Origin: Locusta migratoria
Lineage: Eukaryota > Arthropoda > Insecta > Orthoptera > Acrididae
Direction of reading: 5' to 3'
DNA length: 64,000 nt
Assembly: GCA_026315105.1 (NCBI GenBank)
Contig: CM048745.1
Location: 760,073,006-760,137,005 of the forward strand
The notes under the pieces: generated by a model
The model's input: only the letters and a program-made list of their open reading frames with translations
Told to the model about the DNA's origin: nothing
Database searches by the model: none
Made by a program: the position numbers and the translations under genes
Shown here: positions 42,364 to 52,853 of the stretch, in pieces
Position numbering within the stretch: position 1 is the stretch's first letter
How the letters are laid out: every line of letters begins with the position of its first letter

Positions 42364-43209
42364 GTCCTTCTGTAAATCTTTCTCTCTTAAAAATCTGTTA
42401 TATAACCCCACCTCCTCGAACCTTTTAGCATCATTCGGTTCACTTCTCTTTAATGTTTCAACTATCCCCTTTGGTTTGCTATTTGCTTCGTTCAGTAAGT
42501 GACATACAGCATCTCCCCTAAATCAACCATCACCGATCATGGTCTAGGTCGTGAATAACCTTTCACTTCTGTTCCCTCTTTTGTGTCCCATCCTCGTCGC
42601 TACTTTTGTATCTCGTTTCTGCCGGTGGTCCTGGGTGTCGGTGACCGAGTAGAGAGAGAGACCGACACAGGAAAAAAGGATGCACGTGTGTGCGGGTACA
42701 GAGTCTGAGATGACCAGTCAGTGGGACAGCAGAAACTAGAAACACTAAGCTAGATTAGAACAAGAATGTATTTCGTATCAATATGATAATACTTAATTTT
42801 TTACAAGTGTCATGACTGCAGAATGCTGATACATAGTTGAACTAGGTAATGGCCTGCCTACTGATAAGAGACATTAATAGTGCCTGTCCGATTCCCAAGT
42901 GGCCGATGCAGTTCAGTGGTGGCCACGAGCGGGGTTGCAGCAGAGGGCGCTCGTGGCTGACGTCGTAAGAACGCCGCGCCGTACTTGCATGGCGGCGCGC
43001 GGCGAAAGTACGTGGCGCGCACTTTACACTTGTGTGACACCACACCTTTCTCATTTTTCTCCTCCAGCAGTTGACGAAGGAAAATATTTCCGAAAGCTTG
43101 TGTCCTATTTTTCTTTTCCATTTTCGTGTTTTTATGTGACTGTCGACGGTATAGAACTAACGTAAGTACTGGCCAGCCAATCTATCTCTTTCCTATACTA
43201 TTTTAGCAT

Positions 43210-43416
43210 GCCGGCCGCGGTGGCCGAGGAGACTGAGGCGCTCCAGTCACCGTCTGCACGGACACTACGGTCGGGGGTTCGAATCCCCCCTCGGGCATGG
43301 ATATTTGTGCCGTCCTAGTTCGTAAGTAGTTCATAAGTAGTTTGTAAGTTTAGGGACTGATGATCCCGTAGTTCAGTCCCATAAGCTTAACAAACATTTG
43401 AACATTTTTTTTTTTT
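43210..43416 (+). mobile_element. tRNA-derived SINE (family A), full length
   Basis: A and B boxes intact; the tail ends in a T-run. The 10-bp duplication attttagcat flanks it (43200-43209, 43417-43426). Confidence 0.9.
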
Positions 43417-43426
43417 ATTTTAGCAT

Positions 43427-45616
43427 TTCAGTGGAGATTTTAAATTAGTAATGAAATTTAAGTCTAGGGACTCATGACATTAGCAGCTTGTTTTATTAGG
43501 TTTACAAACATTCGAACTCTTTAAAAATGGGTTGATTTATTTTTGAGTTCATTATCATAAATAAATGACACATTTGGACATACACACATACATATTACAC
43601 GCCCGAAATAAAGCTCTGCACGACGATTACTATAGTGTATGCAAAACATAAAGCGCTTACTGCATTTAATTAAGACAACGAATTAGCTTCTCACAGACAT
43701 AGTGGATTTCTGGGATTTACGGGACAACTACGTGCACTATGCCTATGCAGATCGCAGGAAACAAACAGTGTACACTATACCAGATCTTGAGGCTGTAAAC
43801 TAGTCCATCTTTGAGAGCCATCCGCAAATGCAGGACAAAAGGCTCGATCGACAAATTATTCTTACCCTTCACTTGATCGGTGACCAGTCTTTTTTATAAT
43901 GCTCGCTACTATATGCAACAGATTTTAAATTCAAGAATCTCTCTAACGTACGATGAAAGAGTTGAGTAGATCAATACGATGGGTATGTTGTAATAGTTAA
44001 GTACGGCCGCACTTTTAATATTAGTTTGAAAGGGTCAGATACAGAATCGCCGTACTTGAGCTCTTGGTAATCGCGTTTTGTTTGAGCTATGATAATGAGA
44101 TACGAAGTTTTTGGTTGATAGAGGACAAGCGCCAAACATATTACACCACCTGCAAACCGCAAGACAGCCGCGATATGCCGACCAAAGCAGGCGCTGTTTG
44201 CACGCGCTGTATGGGCCACACATGGGTAGCGACAGTCAGGAATCACACAGGAATCTCAGCACACCAGGTGGAAGCCTCAATGCCAAGCTAAGCCTCCATC
44301 TGGTCACCAGTGCCGAAAGGGGGGCAGCACATCACATTCCGAGAAGACTGTGCCGCACTAGGAATTCAGTAGGGATTTCATCTGCGCGTAACGAAGATGG
44401 CAGCCAGGATTGCACCTCGTATCCATCAGACCACAGAGGAGGTTCTTATACTTTTTGAGTTGGTTCTGATCTAAGGATGAAATGATTTCTTCCGTGACTG
44501 TTAGTTATCAGGTCTGAAGCACATATATTTTAGTGATGACTGGGATTTAGAACTGTCGGATCGCATGTGAGGTGGCTACAGCAAATCAAGACCCATCATC
44601 GTCTTTGCTGGCTACTGTAGACATCACACATCCAGTACTGCTTTTTTCTCCTGGAACAATTCTTTCAAATCCTTTCAATCCGGGCGTCGGGCAACTGCAT
44701 CAATATGCTAGAACGCGCATGCACATTGGCGACGCTACCGTCTCATTCGTTCAATTCGGGCCCCGGTCTCGTTACATAGCTGTATTCGAGCGTTTTGCAG
44801 TATATGATATGTACAGCAACGAGCAACAGCTGATCCTCCTGCTGGCACATGTGGGTTCTCCACTCTTATCATCTCATCAGAACCACAATGATAAGCTCTG
44901 TGTACTATTTATAAGCACAGATTCACATTGTGGGCGTGCAAGATAAATTTTTCGTCTCCCGTAAGCTATGTTCCAAGACTTAAAGTAATGGTTTACCAGA
45001 CTCTCTTAAGAATGCCAGTTTCACCGCTCCAACAAGGCTTGAAAGCTAGCTTGTGCAATGGATCTGGTCCGTGACATTATGATAGACAATCACCTAGAAG
45101 AAAACCTCTAGCAGGATCTCCACGTCATAATGATTTAAATCTTTTTAAGCAATTATATCTCGACAAGTGATAGTGATTACTGATTAATAATTTCATTTTG
45201 CCTTTCTTTATTTAGCTACATTCGTTAATGGTTTCAATCGATGGATACAAGTTTCAGTTATAGGAAGGAAAAGACTTTTTTGCACGTTAAATCCGATAAT
45301 TGCTTGCACGGTGCACATAAAAAATGATACAATTAAATTAACATTAATTGATATCTTTTGAAAAATGAATCAACTAGTTATCAAAATTTTCACTGGACTC
45401 AGCTACGGTACGTCAAAAAACTTAGCTTTTATGCATAGTGCATAAAAATTATTCTAATGACAATGTATGATTTATATGTGTTTCACCTCTAAAATGTAAC
45501 TGTAAAGGGGTAAAAAATGTCAGGGATTTCATCTTCCCCGTAAAACTATTCATCGGGAAGTTTGAACAATTACCCTTGGCAGCAGCTGCTATCTCGGATC
45601 TGACGCTGATATTTAC
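43427..45616. other. No recognised feature; old SINE-tail relic near 43470-43520
   Basis: 43470-43520 (tctagggactcatgacat, ggtttacaaacattcgaac) looks like a decayed SINE tail. Overlapping open frames at 43971-44458 and a 124-codon frame at 44572-44946 lack motifs I recognise. Confidence 0.4.
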
Positions 45617-45782
45617 AAATTTTCAAATGTTTGTAATTCTATCGGACTTAGCTTACAAACTACTTACACTAAGGTAAACTAACCTAAGGACAACACAAAC
45701 ATCCATGCCCGAGGGGGTATTCAAATGCCCGACGCCGGTCGGCCGCGCGCACCGCAGCACGGCGCTCCAATGCGCGCGGCTG
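45617..45782 (-). mobile_element. tRNA-derived SINE (B-like), diverged
   Basis: Common tail in reverse (caaatgtttgtaattctatcgg, aaactactta, aggacaacacaaacatccatg), then a strongly altered GC-rich head without a recognisable B box. Confidence 0.65.
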
Positions 45783-46261
45783 ATATTGACATCCCACTGC
45801 AATCGCGACCACACACTCAGCCAGTCCTACTCCACTGAAGATTCCCTTGTGGTCACGGGTCTTCAAAGCCCTATCATATGGCAAGCAGTGATTTATCGGT
45901 GATCAGCATGATAAAAGTACACTTCCAGTGGTAAATTGGGAACTAGGGTCACACCCTCCCCTTAGATAGCAGTGATTGGGTACAAGTCACCCTGACGATA
46001 TCCGCCTCAGCACTGTTTCCCAGCTGGTGGAAGCTGATCTTCTGCACTCCACTAAGCAGATGTCCCTACAGGTGGAGCTCAGTGGTCATCTGTCACACTA
46101 CAAATTGCTGGTGGTGCTTTGGCCACTGTCAACGACAGGTCATAATACGAAGGCTTTAGGTACCCTCCACTAGTTCCTCCAGCATCAAGCTATACAGTTT
46201 TAGTAAGAACCTTCATGGCCGGCTGTTTTCGTCAAATCTTCATTTTGGCACCATGGTGACC
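45783..46261. other. Unclassified, possibly part of the second gypsy relic
   Basis: A 65-codon frame (45976-46173) precedes the gypsy RT relic in the same orientation and may be a decayed gag or protease part. No motif proves it. Confidence 0.3.
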
Positions 46262-46272
46262 TCAGCTCATGG

Positions 46273-46469
46273 GCCGGCCGCGGTGGCCGAGGAGACTGAG
46301 GCGCTCCAGTCACGGTCTGCACGGCCGCTACGGTCGGGGGTTCGAATCCCCCCTCGGGCATGGATGTTTGTGCCGTCCTATTTCGTAAGTAGTTCATAAG
46401 TAGTTTGTAAGTTTAGGGACTGGTGACCCCGTAGTTAAGTCCCATAAGCTTTACAAACATTTGAACATT
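46273..46469 (+). mobile_element. tRNA-derived SINE (family A), full length
   Basis: Both Pol III boxes intact. The duplication tcagctcatgg flanks it (46262-46272, 46470-46480). Confidence 0.92.
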
Positions 46470-46480
46470 TCAGCTCATGG

Positions 46481-47356
46481 TAACCGCACCAGTGACACCC
46501 AACTTCACATCCAGCTTTATTGGCCTCTTTCATGCTCTAGGCCTCCAAATTCATGACAGCTCCGCAGTAATTTGCACACTTGGTTTTTGCCCCTACACTA
46601 AAAATTTTGCTGCTGCTACAAAAATTTGGAAGAGTGTACCACTAATAGAGATTAGACGTTTCGTAGTTCCAGGCACATTTTCCACTACTCCTCACATTAG
46701 TACTTAAATATTTAAGGGCCTTGTATCACTTCTGTCTTCGAGATAAGCTTCGCCAAGAATTTCAATGCCTCAAGAATCACAGCAGCACTTTCCTGTTCCA
46801 GTCTTACCAATGCTCAATCTGTGGTGGCGGCATATCGCATACACAAGATCAAGGACACTGTTCCATGGGTCGCCAATGTCTGTTGTTACATCACAGAAGA
46901 TCATGGTCTTTACTGCTCCCTTGGGATTGTACATATTTAATCGACTTCCCTATGCCACCACCAATGCTCCAGTTCTATTCCCGCAGTACTTAGAGCAAAG
47001 ACACTGGACCTCCCTTTATGTTTGTGGGATAAGGTTCGGCAACATATCTCGGAAGCTGAACGTAATTTTCTCGACATTCCTGTTAGCCTCCTCCACTGTA
47101 ATCTTGACATATGTTCCTTCTCCATGCACCAAGTTCAGCTCTTGCGAAACATCTTAAGTACATCAGGCGTACAGCCTTTGCCAAAGTATGTGACAACTTT
47201 CAAACATCTGCTCACACTGAAGGACTCATCACAGCTAAAATCTGTACTCGACCAGGTCAATCATCACAAGCGTTTTATACCACATGACACTGCACCACTT
47301 ATTCCGGAATAATGTGCCCTGGAAGAGGACCTACCGATCTGACAATGTATTTCAGG
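46481..47356 (+). pseudogene. Second Ty3/gypsy relic: RT palm and connection
   Basis: Spread over frames: TAPLGLYIFNRLPYATTNAP (RT motif before the catalytic box), then QVQLLRNILSTSGVQPLPK, then HLLTLKDSSQLKSVLDQVNH and HKRFIPHDTAPLIP, which correspond to the gypsy RT-RNase H connection (LGhxxSxxGxxPxPxK, then FLGLxxYYRRFIP). NVPWKRTYRSDNVFQDLK follows in another frame. The catalytic YxDD is not seen. It differs from the gypsy element at 4916, so a second lineage is present. Confidence 0.7.
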
Positions 47357-47368
47357 ACTTGAAGCATT

Positions 47369-47778
47369 GCCGGCCGCGGTGGCCGAGGAGACTGAGGCGC
47401 TCCAGTAACGGTCTGCAGGGCCACTACGGTCGGGGGTTCGAATCCCTCCTCGGGCATGGATATTTGTGCCGTCCTTAGTCTTAGTTAGTTATTAAGTAGT
47501 TTGTAAGTTTAGGGACTGATGACCCCGTAGTTAAGTGAATGAATGAATGTTTGTAAATCTATCGGACCAAACTGCGTGGTCATCAATCCGTAGCTTACAA
47601 ACTACTTAAACCTAGGTAAACTAACCTAAGGACAAACACACACACCCATGCCCCAGGGAGGACTCGAACCTCCACGGCGAGCAACCGCGCGCTCCGCAGC
47701 GAGACGCTTTAGACCACTCGGCTACTCCACCGTGGCCCGTAGTTAAGTCCCATAGACTTTACAAACATTTGAATTTGA
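47369..47778 (+). mobile_element. tRNA-derived SINE (family A), interrupted by a family-B SINE
   Basis: SINE A occupies 47369-47536 and 47749-47778, with outer duplication acttgaagcatt (47357-47368, 47779-47790). It landed in the gypsy relic and was later split in its tail by SINE B. Confidence 0.92.
47537..47735 (-). mobile_element. tRNA-derived SINE (family B), full length, nested in a SINE A
   Basis: Reverse copy from the tail to the head (ggctactccaccgtgg), B box intact as ggactcgaacc. The target duplication cccgtagttaagt (47524-47536, 47736-47748) is itself SINE A tail sequence. Confidence 0.92.
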
Positions 47779-47857
47779 ACTTGAAGCATTCCCTTTGCTA
47801 CCTACATGTGTAAGGGCACTTGAACTCTGCAATCCAACAACTCTGCAATAATTTAAG

Positions 47858-48001
47858 ATGGTTATTACTTTAATAACAAATATTTCGACCAACGTAACGG
47901 AACCTACCTTTTGGGTATACTGATGTATATCTAGCATACGCAGAAGAAGGTCTCTGTAACGTTGGTCAAAACGTTGGTTATTAAAGTAATAGCCATATTT
48001 C
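47858..48001. repeat. Small fold-back with arms of about 45 bp
   Basis: atggttattactttaataac on the left and its complement gttattaaagtaatagccat on the right (one mismatch). cgaccaacgtaac pairs with gtaacgttggtc. A CAGAAGA..GGTCAAAACG block in the right arm resembles a decayed hammerhead-like core. Confidence 0.6.
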
Positions 48002-48084
48002 ATTATGACACGGTACAACATCAAGAATACTTTTATGTCAACTTCAACTGACTCTTGCCGAGGAGGCCTACGCAGTTGTATTCT

Positions 48085-48225
48085 GCATCTACATCTACAT
48101 ATGAACTCTGCAATCCATCGTAAGGTGCGTAGCGGTGGATACCCGATACCACACTTCGCTTTCTGTTCTACTCTCAAATTGAACGACGGAAAAACGGATG
48201 CCTTTGTGCCTCTGTGAGAGACCCA
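48085..48225 (-). pseudogene. 3' end of a jockey-like non-LTR element
   Basis: The minus strand encodes VEQKAKCGIGYPPLRTLRWI followed by a cgcaccttacgatgg region and a gtagatgtagatg tail, the same kind of terminus as at 11250. Only the last ~140 bp remain (extreme 5' truncation). Confidence 0.6.
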
Positions 48226-48768
48226 TAGTCTATTATCTTTATATTGTTTATGTGAAGTTTCAGTTGGTGACGGTAGAATAATTATCCAGTCAGTTTTAAA
48301 TTCCGGCCCTGTAATTTTTTCAACAGTATTTCTCGAGAAGGTCTTCGCCTTCTCACCAAGAATTCCCCTCTCATTGTGGTTCGTCTTTACCTACTATCTG
48401 TAAAAATCCTTTAGTCTCCATCCCACCCCACCATCCTCGTTTTCTTTTCCATATCCATAGTATTCTGCTGCTGGTAACGATGTTGCCGGTGGGTATCTAT
48501 AGGTTTAGTTGGCAACGGGAAACATAGAATTCGTTCATTAACGCAAAGATTAATTTATTTACTCTACGGAACTCTGTCTCCACTGGTCCAAAAATGTTAT
48601 AGAGCTATCGCTGCAGTAATAACGGAGTTTTGGGGAGAATGATCTGATGGGTTGCTGAGGATAATAATCTTGTAGTATACATCGAAAACAATTCTGTTTC
48701 AGAACACCATACAGACATACACAATATATTTTGCACGACGTAAGTAGAGATATTTACCTAAATATCTT

Positions 48769-48820
<52 letters not shown>

Positions 48821-50297
48821 TGGATCGGCGTTTTACATTATAGGTTCAGTATTGAAAGGTTTGGAACAGGTGAAAATAAAGATAGAGATAGGGAAAATTC
48901 CTGATTCTATTAAGACGAGCCTCATAAAGTAAAAACTCTCAGTGATGAATGATCTCGTGCATAAATTACGTCCGTAAGCGACGCGATACAATAATAATAA
49001 TGTCTCAGAAGTTACCAAAATTAATTTCATAGTTTTCATAACAATTTCTTCCCTGGATGTTTCTACATTGTCCAACAGAACCCAGTATCATCAGAAACGA
49101 CATTTTTCCTAGTACAGGTACAATAGTTTCACACCACGTATTTTATTTCTAATCTTACAACACTTTTATGCTTTCACGTTAAAATATGTATGACGTGGAT
49201 CTACATTTTCTGAAAGTGCCAGTATATTTTAAGAGCCCAAAAATGACGTGTAATTTTTTTAAATCTCCCCCCCCCTCCCGGCTAGTCATCTACAATTCTC
49301 TCCTTGCAAGGGTGTCTTTCTTTCTTTCTTTTTCTGTATGAGGTCATTTGAAGGCCTTGGAATATCTTCCTTTATGGTTTTATGATGAAAATATTTTTAT
49401 TTATTTTTCTAATATGGGCCTTAAAGGCTTTAAAATAGAAGAAAGGTTCCTTTTGGGATTTTAAATTTGAAATAGGCAATAATAGGCGTCCATGTAATAT
49501 GGATTATTTTAGGTGATAAAAGTTTTGCCGTTTTAGTTATAATTAATCATGAAACACGTAATTCACTACAAAGTTATTTTTACTTAGGAAATGTAGAGGA
49601 TTTAACTGATAGATACGGTCTCTATTGATTATTCATTTCATTCACCCATCTTGTAACACACTTCTTCACTTTCTCTTACGATTGGAACATCATAAAAGCA
49701 TTTTACCCCTGATATCCTTTCAGCCTGACTTTTATCGATCTATTGAACCATTCTAACCATTCTTTCATCGTATACCGAAACGGTTCTTTTACGGAGGTTT
49801 ACCGTTTGATGGACAAACGCTTCCCTAGTGATGAAAGGCAGCATACTTTGACCTCCTTTATACGCAAAGCGAGCCCGCCAGGGTAACGGGAGACCGCGGG
49901 CTTAATTAACTTCCATCTCACGCCTGGCAGGGCGGCTGGCTGGCTTTCTTTGTGCTTTGCAGGGAAGGAGTGGCCGCCATTGCGGCCCGGATGTCGTCAG
50001 CGGCGTCGCGGCGCGACTCAGAGCGGCGCCGAGTTTCAGACGCCGGCGGACAAAGGGACTCTGCCCCTAAAAAAACCTCCCGTCCTCCACAGCCGGCGTC
50101 ATAAAAAGCGACGTTTACTCGCGAGGTGGTGCCGCTATTTTAGTTAAAAGTATGAGCCAACTGCTAATTTCAAGAAGAATAACATTTTTAATTATTCACT
50201 CATAATTAATGTTCATTCAATTTAAAACGTGTAATGTTTGTTAATTTAAAAAAAATATCGCTGTCAAATAATTGTACATATCTCTGAGAGATAACAT
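48226..50297. other. No recognised gene; (TA)n and a CpG-rich patch inside
   Basis: AT-rich apart from 49865-50140, which is GC- and CpG-rich (gcggcgtcgcggcgcgactc and neighbours) and could be a promoter-like island or transposon part. The reading frame there (49950-50147) is Arg-rich and unrecognised. Confidence 0.4.
48771..48818. repeat. (TA)n microsatellite
   Basis: 24 TA units. Confidence 0.95.
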
Positions 50298-50306
50298 CTT
50301 CGGCGC

Positions 50307-50499
50307 TGTTCAAATGTTCGTTAAGCTTATGGGACTTAACTACGGGGTCATCAGTCCATAAACTTACAAACTACTTATCAACTACCTTATACTACGGACG
50401 GCACAAATATCCATGCCCGGGGGGGATTCGAACCCCCGACCATAGTGGCCGTGCAGACCGTGACTGGAGCGCCTCATTCTCCTCGGCCACCGCGGCCGG
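50307..50499 (-). mobile_element. tRNA-derived SINE (family A), full length
   Basis: Complete reverse copy. The short repeat cttcggc[g/a]c lies on both sides (about 50298 and 50500). Confidence 0.88.
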
Positions 50500-50501
50500 C
50501 T

Positions 50502-50645
50502 TCGGCACGGTCGGGGGTTCGAATCCCTCCTCGGGCATGGATATTTTTGCCGTCCTAGTTCGTAAGTAGTTCATAAGTAGTTTGTAAGTTTAGGGACTGG
50601 TGACCCCGTAGTTAAGTCCTATAAGCTTTACAAACATTTGAACTA
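50502..50645 (+). mobile_element. tRNA-derived SINE (family A), 5'-truncated
   Basis: Begins just before the B box (ggtcgggggttcgaatccc) and runs to the tail end catttgaac. It lies head to head with the reverse copy next to it. The palindromic element begins at its 3' edge. Confidence 0.85.
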
Positions 50646-50815
50646 ATTTTCTTTTATGAATTTATCAATTGTTTTAAAAATAGGTTGTATGACTTTATAA
50701 AAGAAACTATTTTGGAAATTGAAATAGAAATGTCCTCTTATGAAACAATCAATAAATTCTGGAGCCGCTTCAGCTGTTTTTTATTGAGATCCTTTTATGT
50801 ACAGGTCCACAACCG

Positions 50816-50844
50816 GTTTCGCGTCAGTAGAGACGCATCTTCAG
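50816..50844 (-). ncRNA. Hammerhead-like core, left arm
   Basis: Exact mirror of the motif at 51116-51144. Confidence 0.5.
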
Positions 50845-51115
50845 GTGTTAAACTTTTTATTCTCTTGTCATAATTCGCTACTGAGTCCCAACATTCTAGT
50901 TGGTTTCATCCGTCAATTGGTTAAAATTCAATAGGGACAAATACATGGGTCCAAGTCCAAAATCAAATGGTTGTCTTTCAGGAAGACAACCATTTGATTT
51001 TGGACTTGGACCCATGTATTTGTCCCTATTGAATTTTAACCAATTGACGGATGAAACCAACTAGAATGTTGGGACTCAGTAGCGAATTATGACAAGAGAA
51101 TAAAAAGTTTAACAC

Positions 51116-51144
51116 CTGAAGATGCGTCTCTACTGACGCGAAAC
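51116..51144 (+). ncRNA. Hammerhead-like core, right arm
   Basis: CTGAAGA (51116-51122), extra T, GCGTC (51124-51128), six-base loop, GACGC (51135-51139), GAAAC (51140-51144). Five-pair stem. Confidence 0.5.
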
Positions 51145-51711
51145 CGGTTGTGGACCTGTACATAAAAGGATCTCAATAAAAAACAGCTGAAGCGGCTCCA
51201 GAATTTATTGATTGTTTCATAAGAGGACATTTCTATTTCAATTTCCAAAATAGTTTCTTTTATAAAGTCATACAATCTATTTTTAAAACAATTGATAAAT
51301 TCATAAAAGAAAATGTATTTACTCAGCTGCGGATGCCCCAATTATAAAATAACTTGTATTTGAACTAACTTCAAAATAGTACAACAGTGACGGAAAAATA
51401 AATTGTTTTCAAAAACGTATTTGGTTTGTCTGTGGTGCTTGACGCACTGTTATTGTATACTAGTGGAACAAGTTCGTCACAGAGTACACAGTATTTTGTG
51501 ATCAATAGGAAAAGACACAGGATTTTTGATGTAACCAACTCAACTGTGACTATTTATTGACAGTGTGCTCCATCTTAAATGGTATGTTCAACTGGATCAT
51601 TTCAGTTATTGTTTGTGCAATCTAGGTCACCAACAGCCCAAATACTTTGCCGCAAGAGGCTAGAACAATAGCAAATGTATGTTGTCTTGACCTGATGATG
51701 AAACTTTAGGT

Positions 51712-51908
51712 GCCGGCCGCGGTGGCCGAGGTGACTGAGGCGCTCCAGTCACGGTCAGCAAGGCCACTACGGTCGGGGGTTCGAATCCCCCCTCGGGCAT
51801 GGATATTTGTGCCGTCTTTAGTCTTAGCTAGTTCATAAGTAGTTTGTAAGCTTAGGGACTGATGACCCCGTAGTTAAGTCCCATAAGTTCTACAAACATT
51901 TGAACATT
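51712..51908 (+). mobile_element. tRNA-derived SINE (family A), full length
   Basis: B box intact. The 13-bp duplication tgaaactttaggt flanks it (51699-51711, 51909-51921). Confidence 0.92.
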
Positions 51909-51947
51909 TGAAACTTTAGGTTAGAAATTAGTGAGGGTGTTTTGTTT

Positions 51948-52000
51948 AAAAAAAAAAAAAAAAAAGAAAAAAAAAGAAAAGAAAGAAAGAAAGAAAAATT
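51948..52000. repeat. A-rich / (GAAA)n tract
   Basis: Runs of A interrupted by G (aaaagaaaagaaagaaag). Confidence 0.85.
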
Positions 52001-52403
52001 GCATGCTTTAAATCGGCTGGTTATTGTTTTCTTCTTTGCAAGAATCATTTGCTTCATCCAAATGTGATCTCTCATATAGAAATCCTACTACAATAGATAT
52101 CACAGTATTTAAAATAAATCATCTTGAGCATCATTTGTATCGTTTTATTTCTCAACTAGATTCGCATTATCACAGTAGGAAAAATCTGCATCCAGAAGAG
52201 TGTAAACAACGTTACCATCAAAATCGACATAATATAAACCCCGCATGAAGAAATATTTTAAGGTAGTTTATACAATTATCAAAATGTACTTCACACACTT
52301 TTGTATGCAACACTTTCTCCAGTGAAGATGATTGATAGAAGCGAAAACGGCTGAGGAATATAGCTGAAAACATACGGTCGAGGTATCCAAACTGTAGCAC
52401 GGC

Positions 52404-52459
52404 TAGGGACTGATAACCCCGTAGTTAAGTCCCATAAGTTCTACAAACATTTGAACGTT
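52404..52459 (+). mobile_element. SINE tail fragment (56 bp) with its own TSD
   Basis: Only the last 56 bp of the common SINE tail (tagggactgataaccccgta onward to catttgaacg), yet bounded by tgtagcacggc on both sides (52393-52403, 52460-52470). It is therefore an extreme 5'-truncated insertion, not a deletion remnant. Family A or B cannot be told apart from the tail alone, though ccccgtag suggests A. Confidence 0.85.
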
Positions 52460-52584
52460 TGTAGCACGGCAGCCCACGATAAACTGGCGGATGTTGTGGA
52501 CTAATATCAACCACCCATCCCTTCCGACTGACATCTCGGCCTCTTGGTACGTTCCAGTAAAGGACACGCTGGCCACCAACAAGC

Positions 52585-52843
52585 ACCGAGCGAAGTGGCG
52601 CAGTGGTAAGACACTGGACTCGCATTCGGAAGGACGGTGGTTCAAAATCCACCTCCGGCCATCCTGATTTAGCTTTTCCGTGATTTCCCCAAATCACTCC
52701 AGGCAAATGCCGGGATGGCTCCATTCAAAAGGGCACGGCCGATTTCCTTCCACATCCTTATCCAAAACTCCGAGCGTTAGCTCCGTCTCTAATGACCAAG
52801 CTGTCTATGGGACGTTAAACCCTAAGCTTCCTTCCTTCCTTCA
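52585..52843 (+). mobile_element. tRNA-derived SINE (family D), full length
   Basis: Head with A box (gtggcgcagtgg) and B box (ggttcaaaatcc, one extra base). The body contains tgatttccccaaatcact, ggcaaatgccgggatgg and aagggcacggccg, and ends in (ttcc)n. Duplication accaacaagc (52575-52584, 52844-52853). Its tail is unrelated to that of families A/B. Confidence 0.9.
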
Positions 52844-52853
52844 ACCAACAAGC

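Larger units (their letters stand above)
41850..43160. mobile_element. Large imperfect fold-back element
   Basis: The outer ends match as inverted repeats (aacacgaaaatggaaaagaa on the left with its complement at 43109-43128). So do long inner blocks: gttattcacgac..ggccatga, cattaaagagaagtg.accga and ttttaagagaga on the left are mirrored at 42350-42570. The centre lies near 42250. A segment of roughly 450 bp (about 42590-43040) without a left counterpart suggests a later insertion in the right half. Arms carry hammerhead-like cores. No protein recognised. Confidence 0.65.
50647..51357. mobile_element. Nearly perfect palindromic element with 44-bp tail and 11-bp TSD
   Basis: 50647-51313 is an inverted repeat with constant coordinate sum 101960 (centre 50980) and no indel. 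I saw essentially one mismatch (ataggttg versus atagattg). A unique tail (51314-51357) follows the right arm. The direct repeat atttgaactaa flanks the whole (50636-50646, 51358-51368). Arms hold hammerhead-like cores ending GAAACCGG. No transposase or RT is encoded. Best read as an inverted dimer of a Penelope-type terminal repeat inserted by target-primed reverse transcription. Confidence 0.85.

Noticed and set aside
52326..52370. gtgaagatgattgatagaagcgaaaacgg as another ribozyme-like core
   Set aside because: No complementary stem between the two halves and no inverted partner found.
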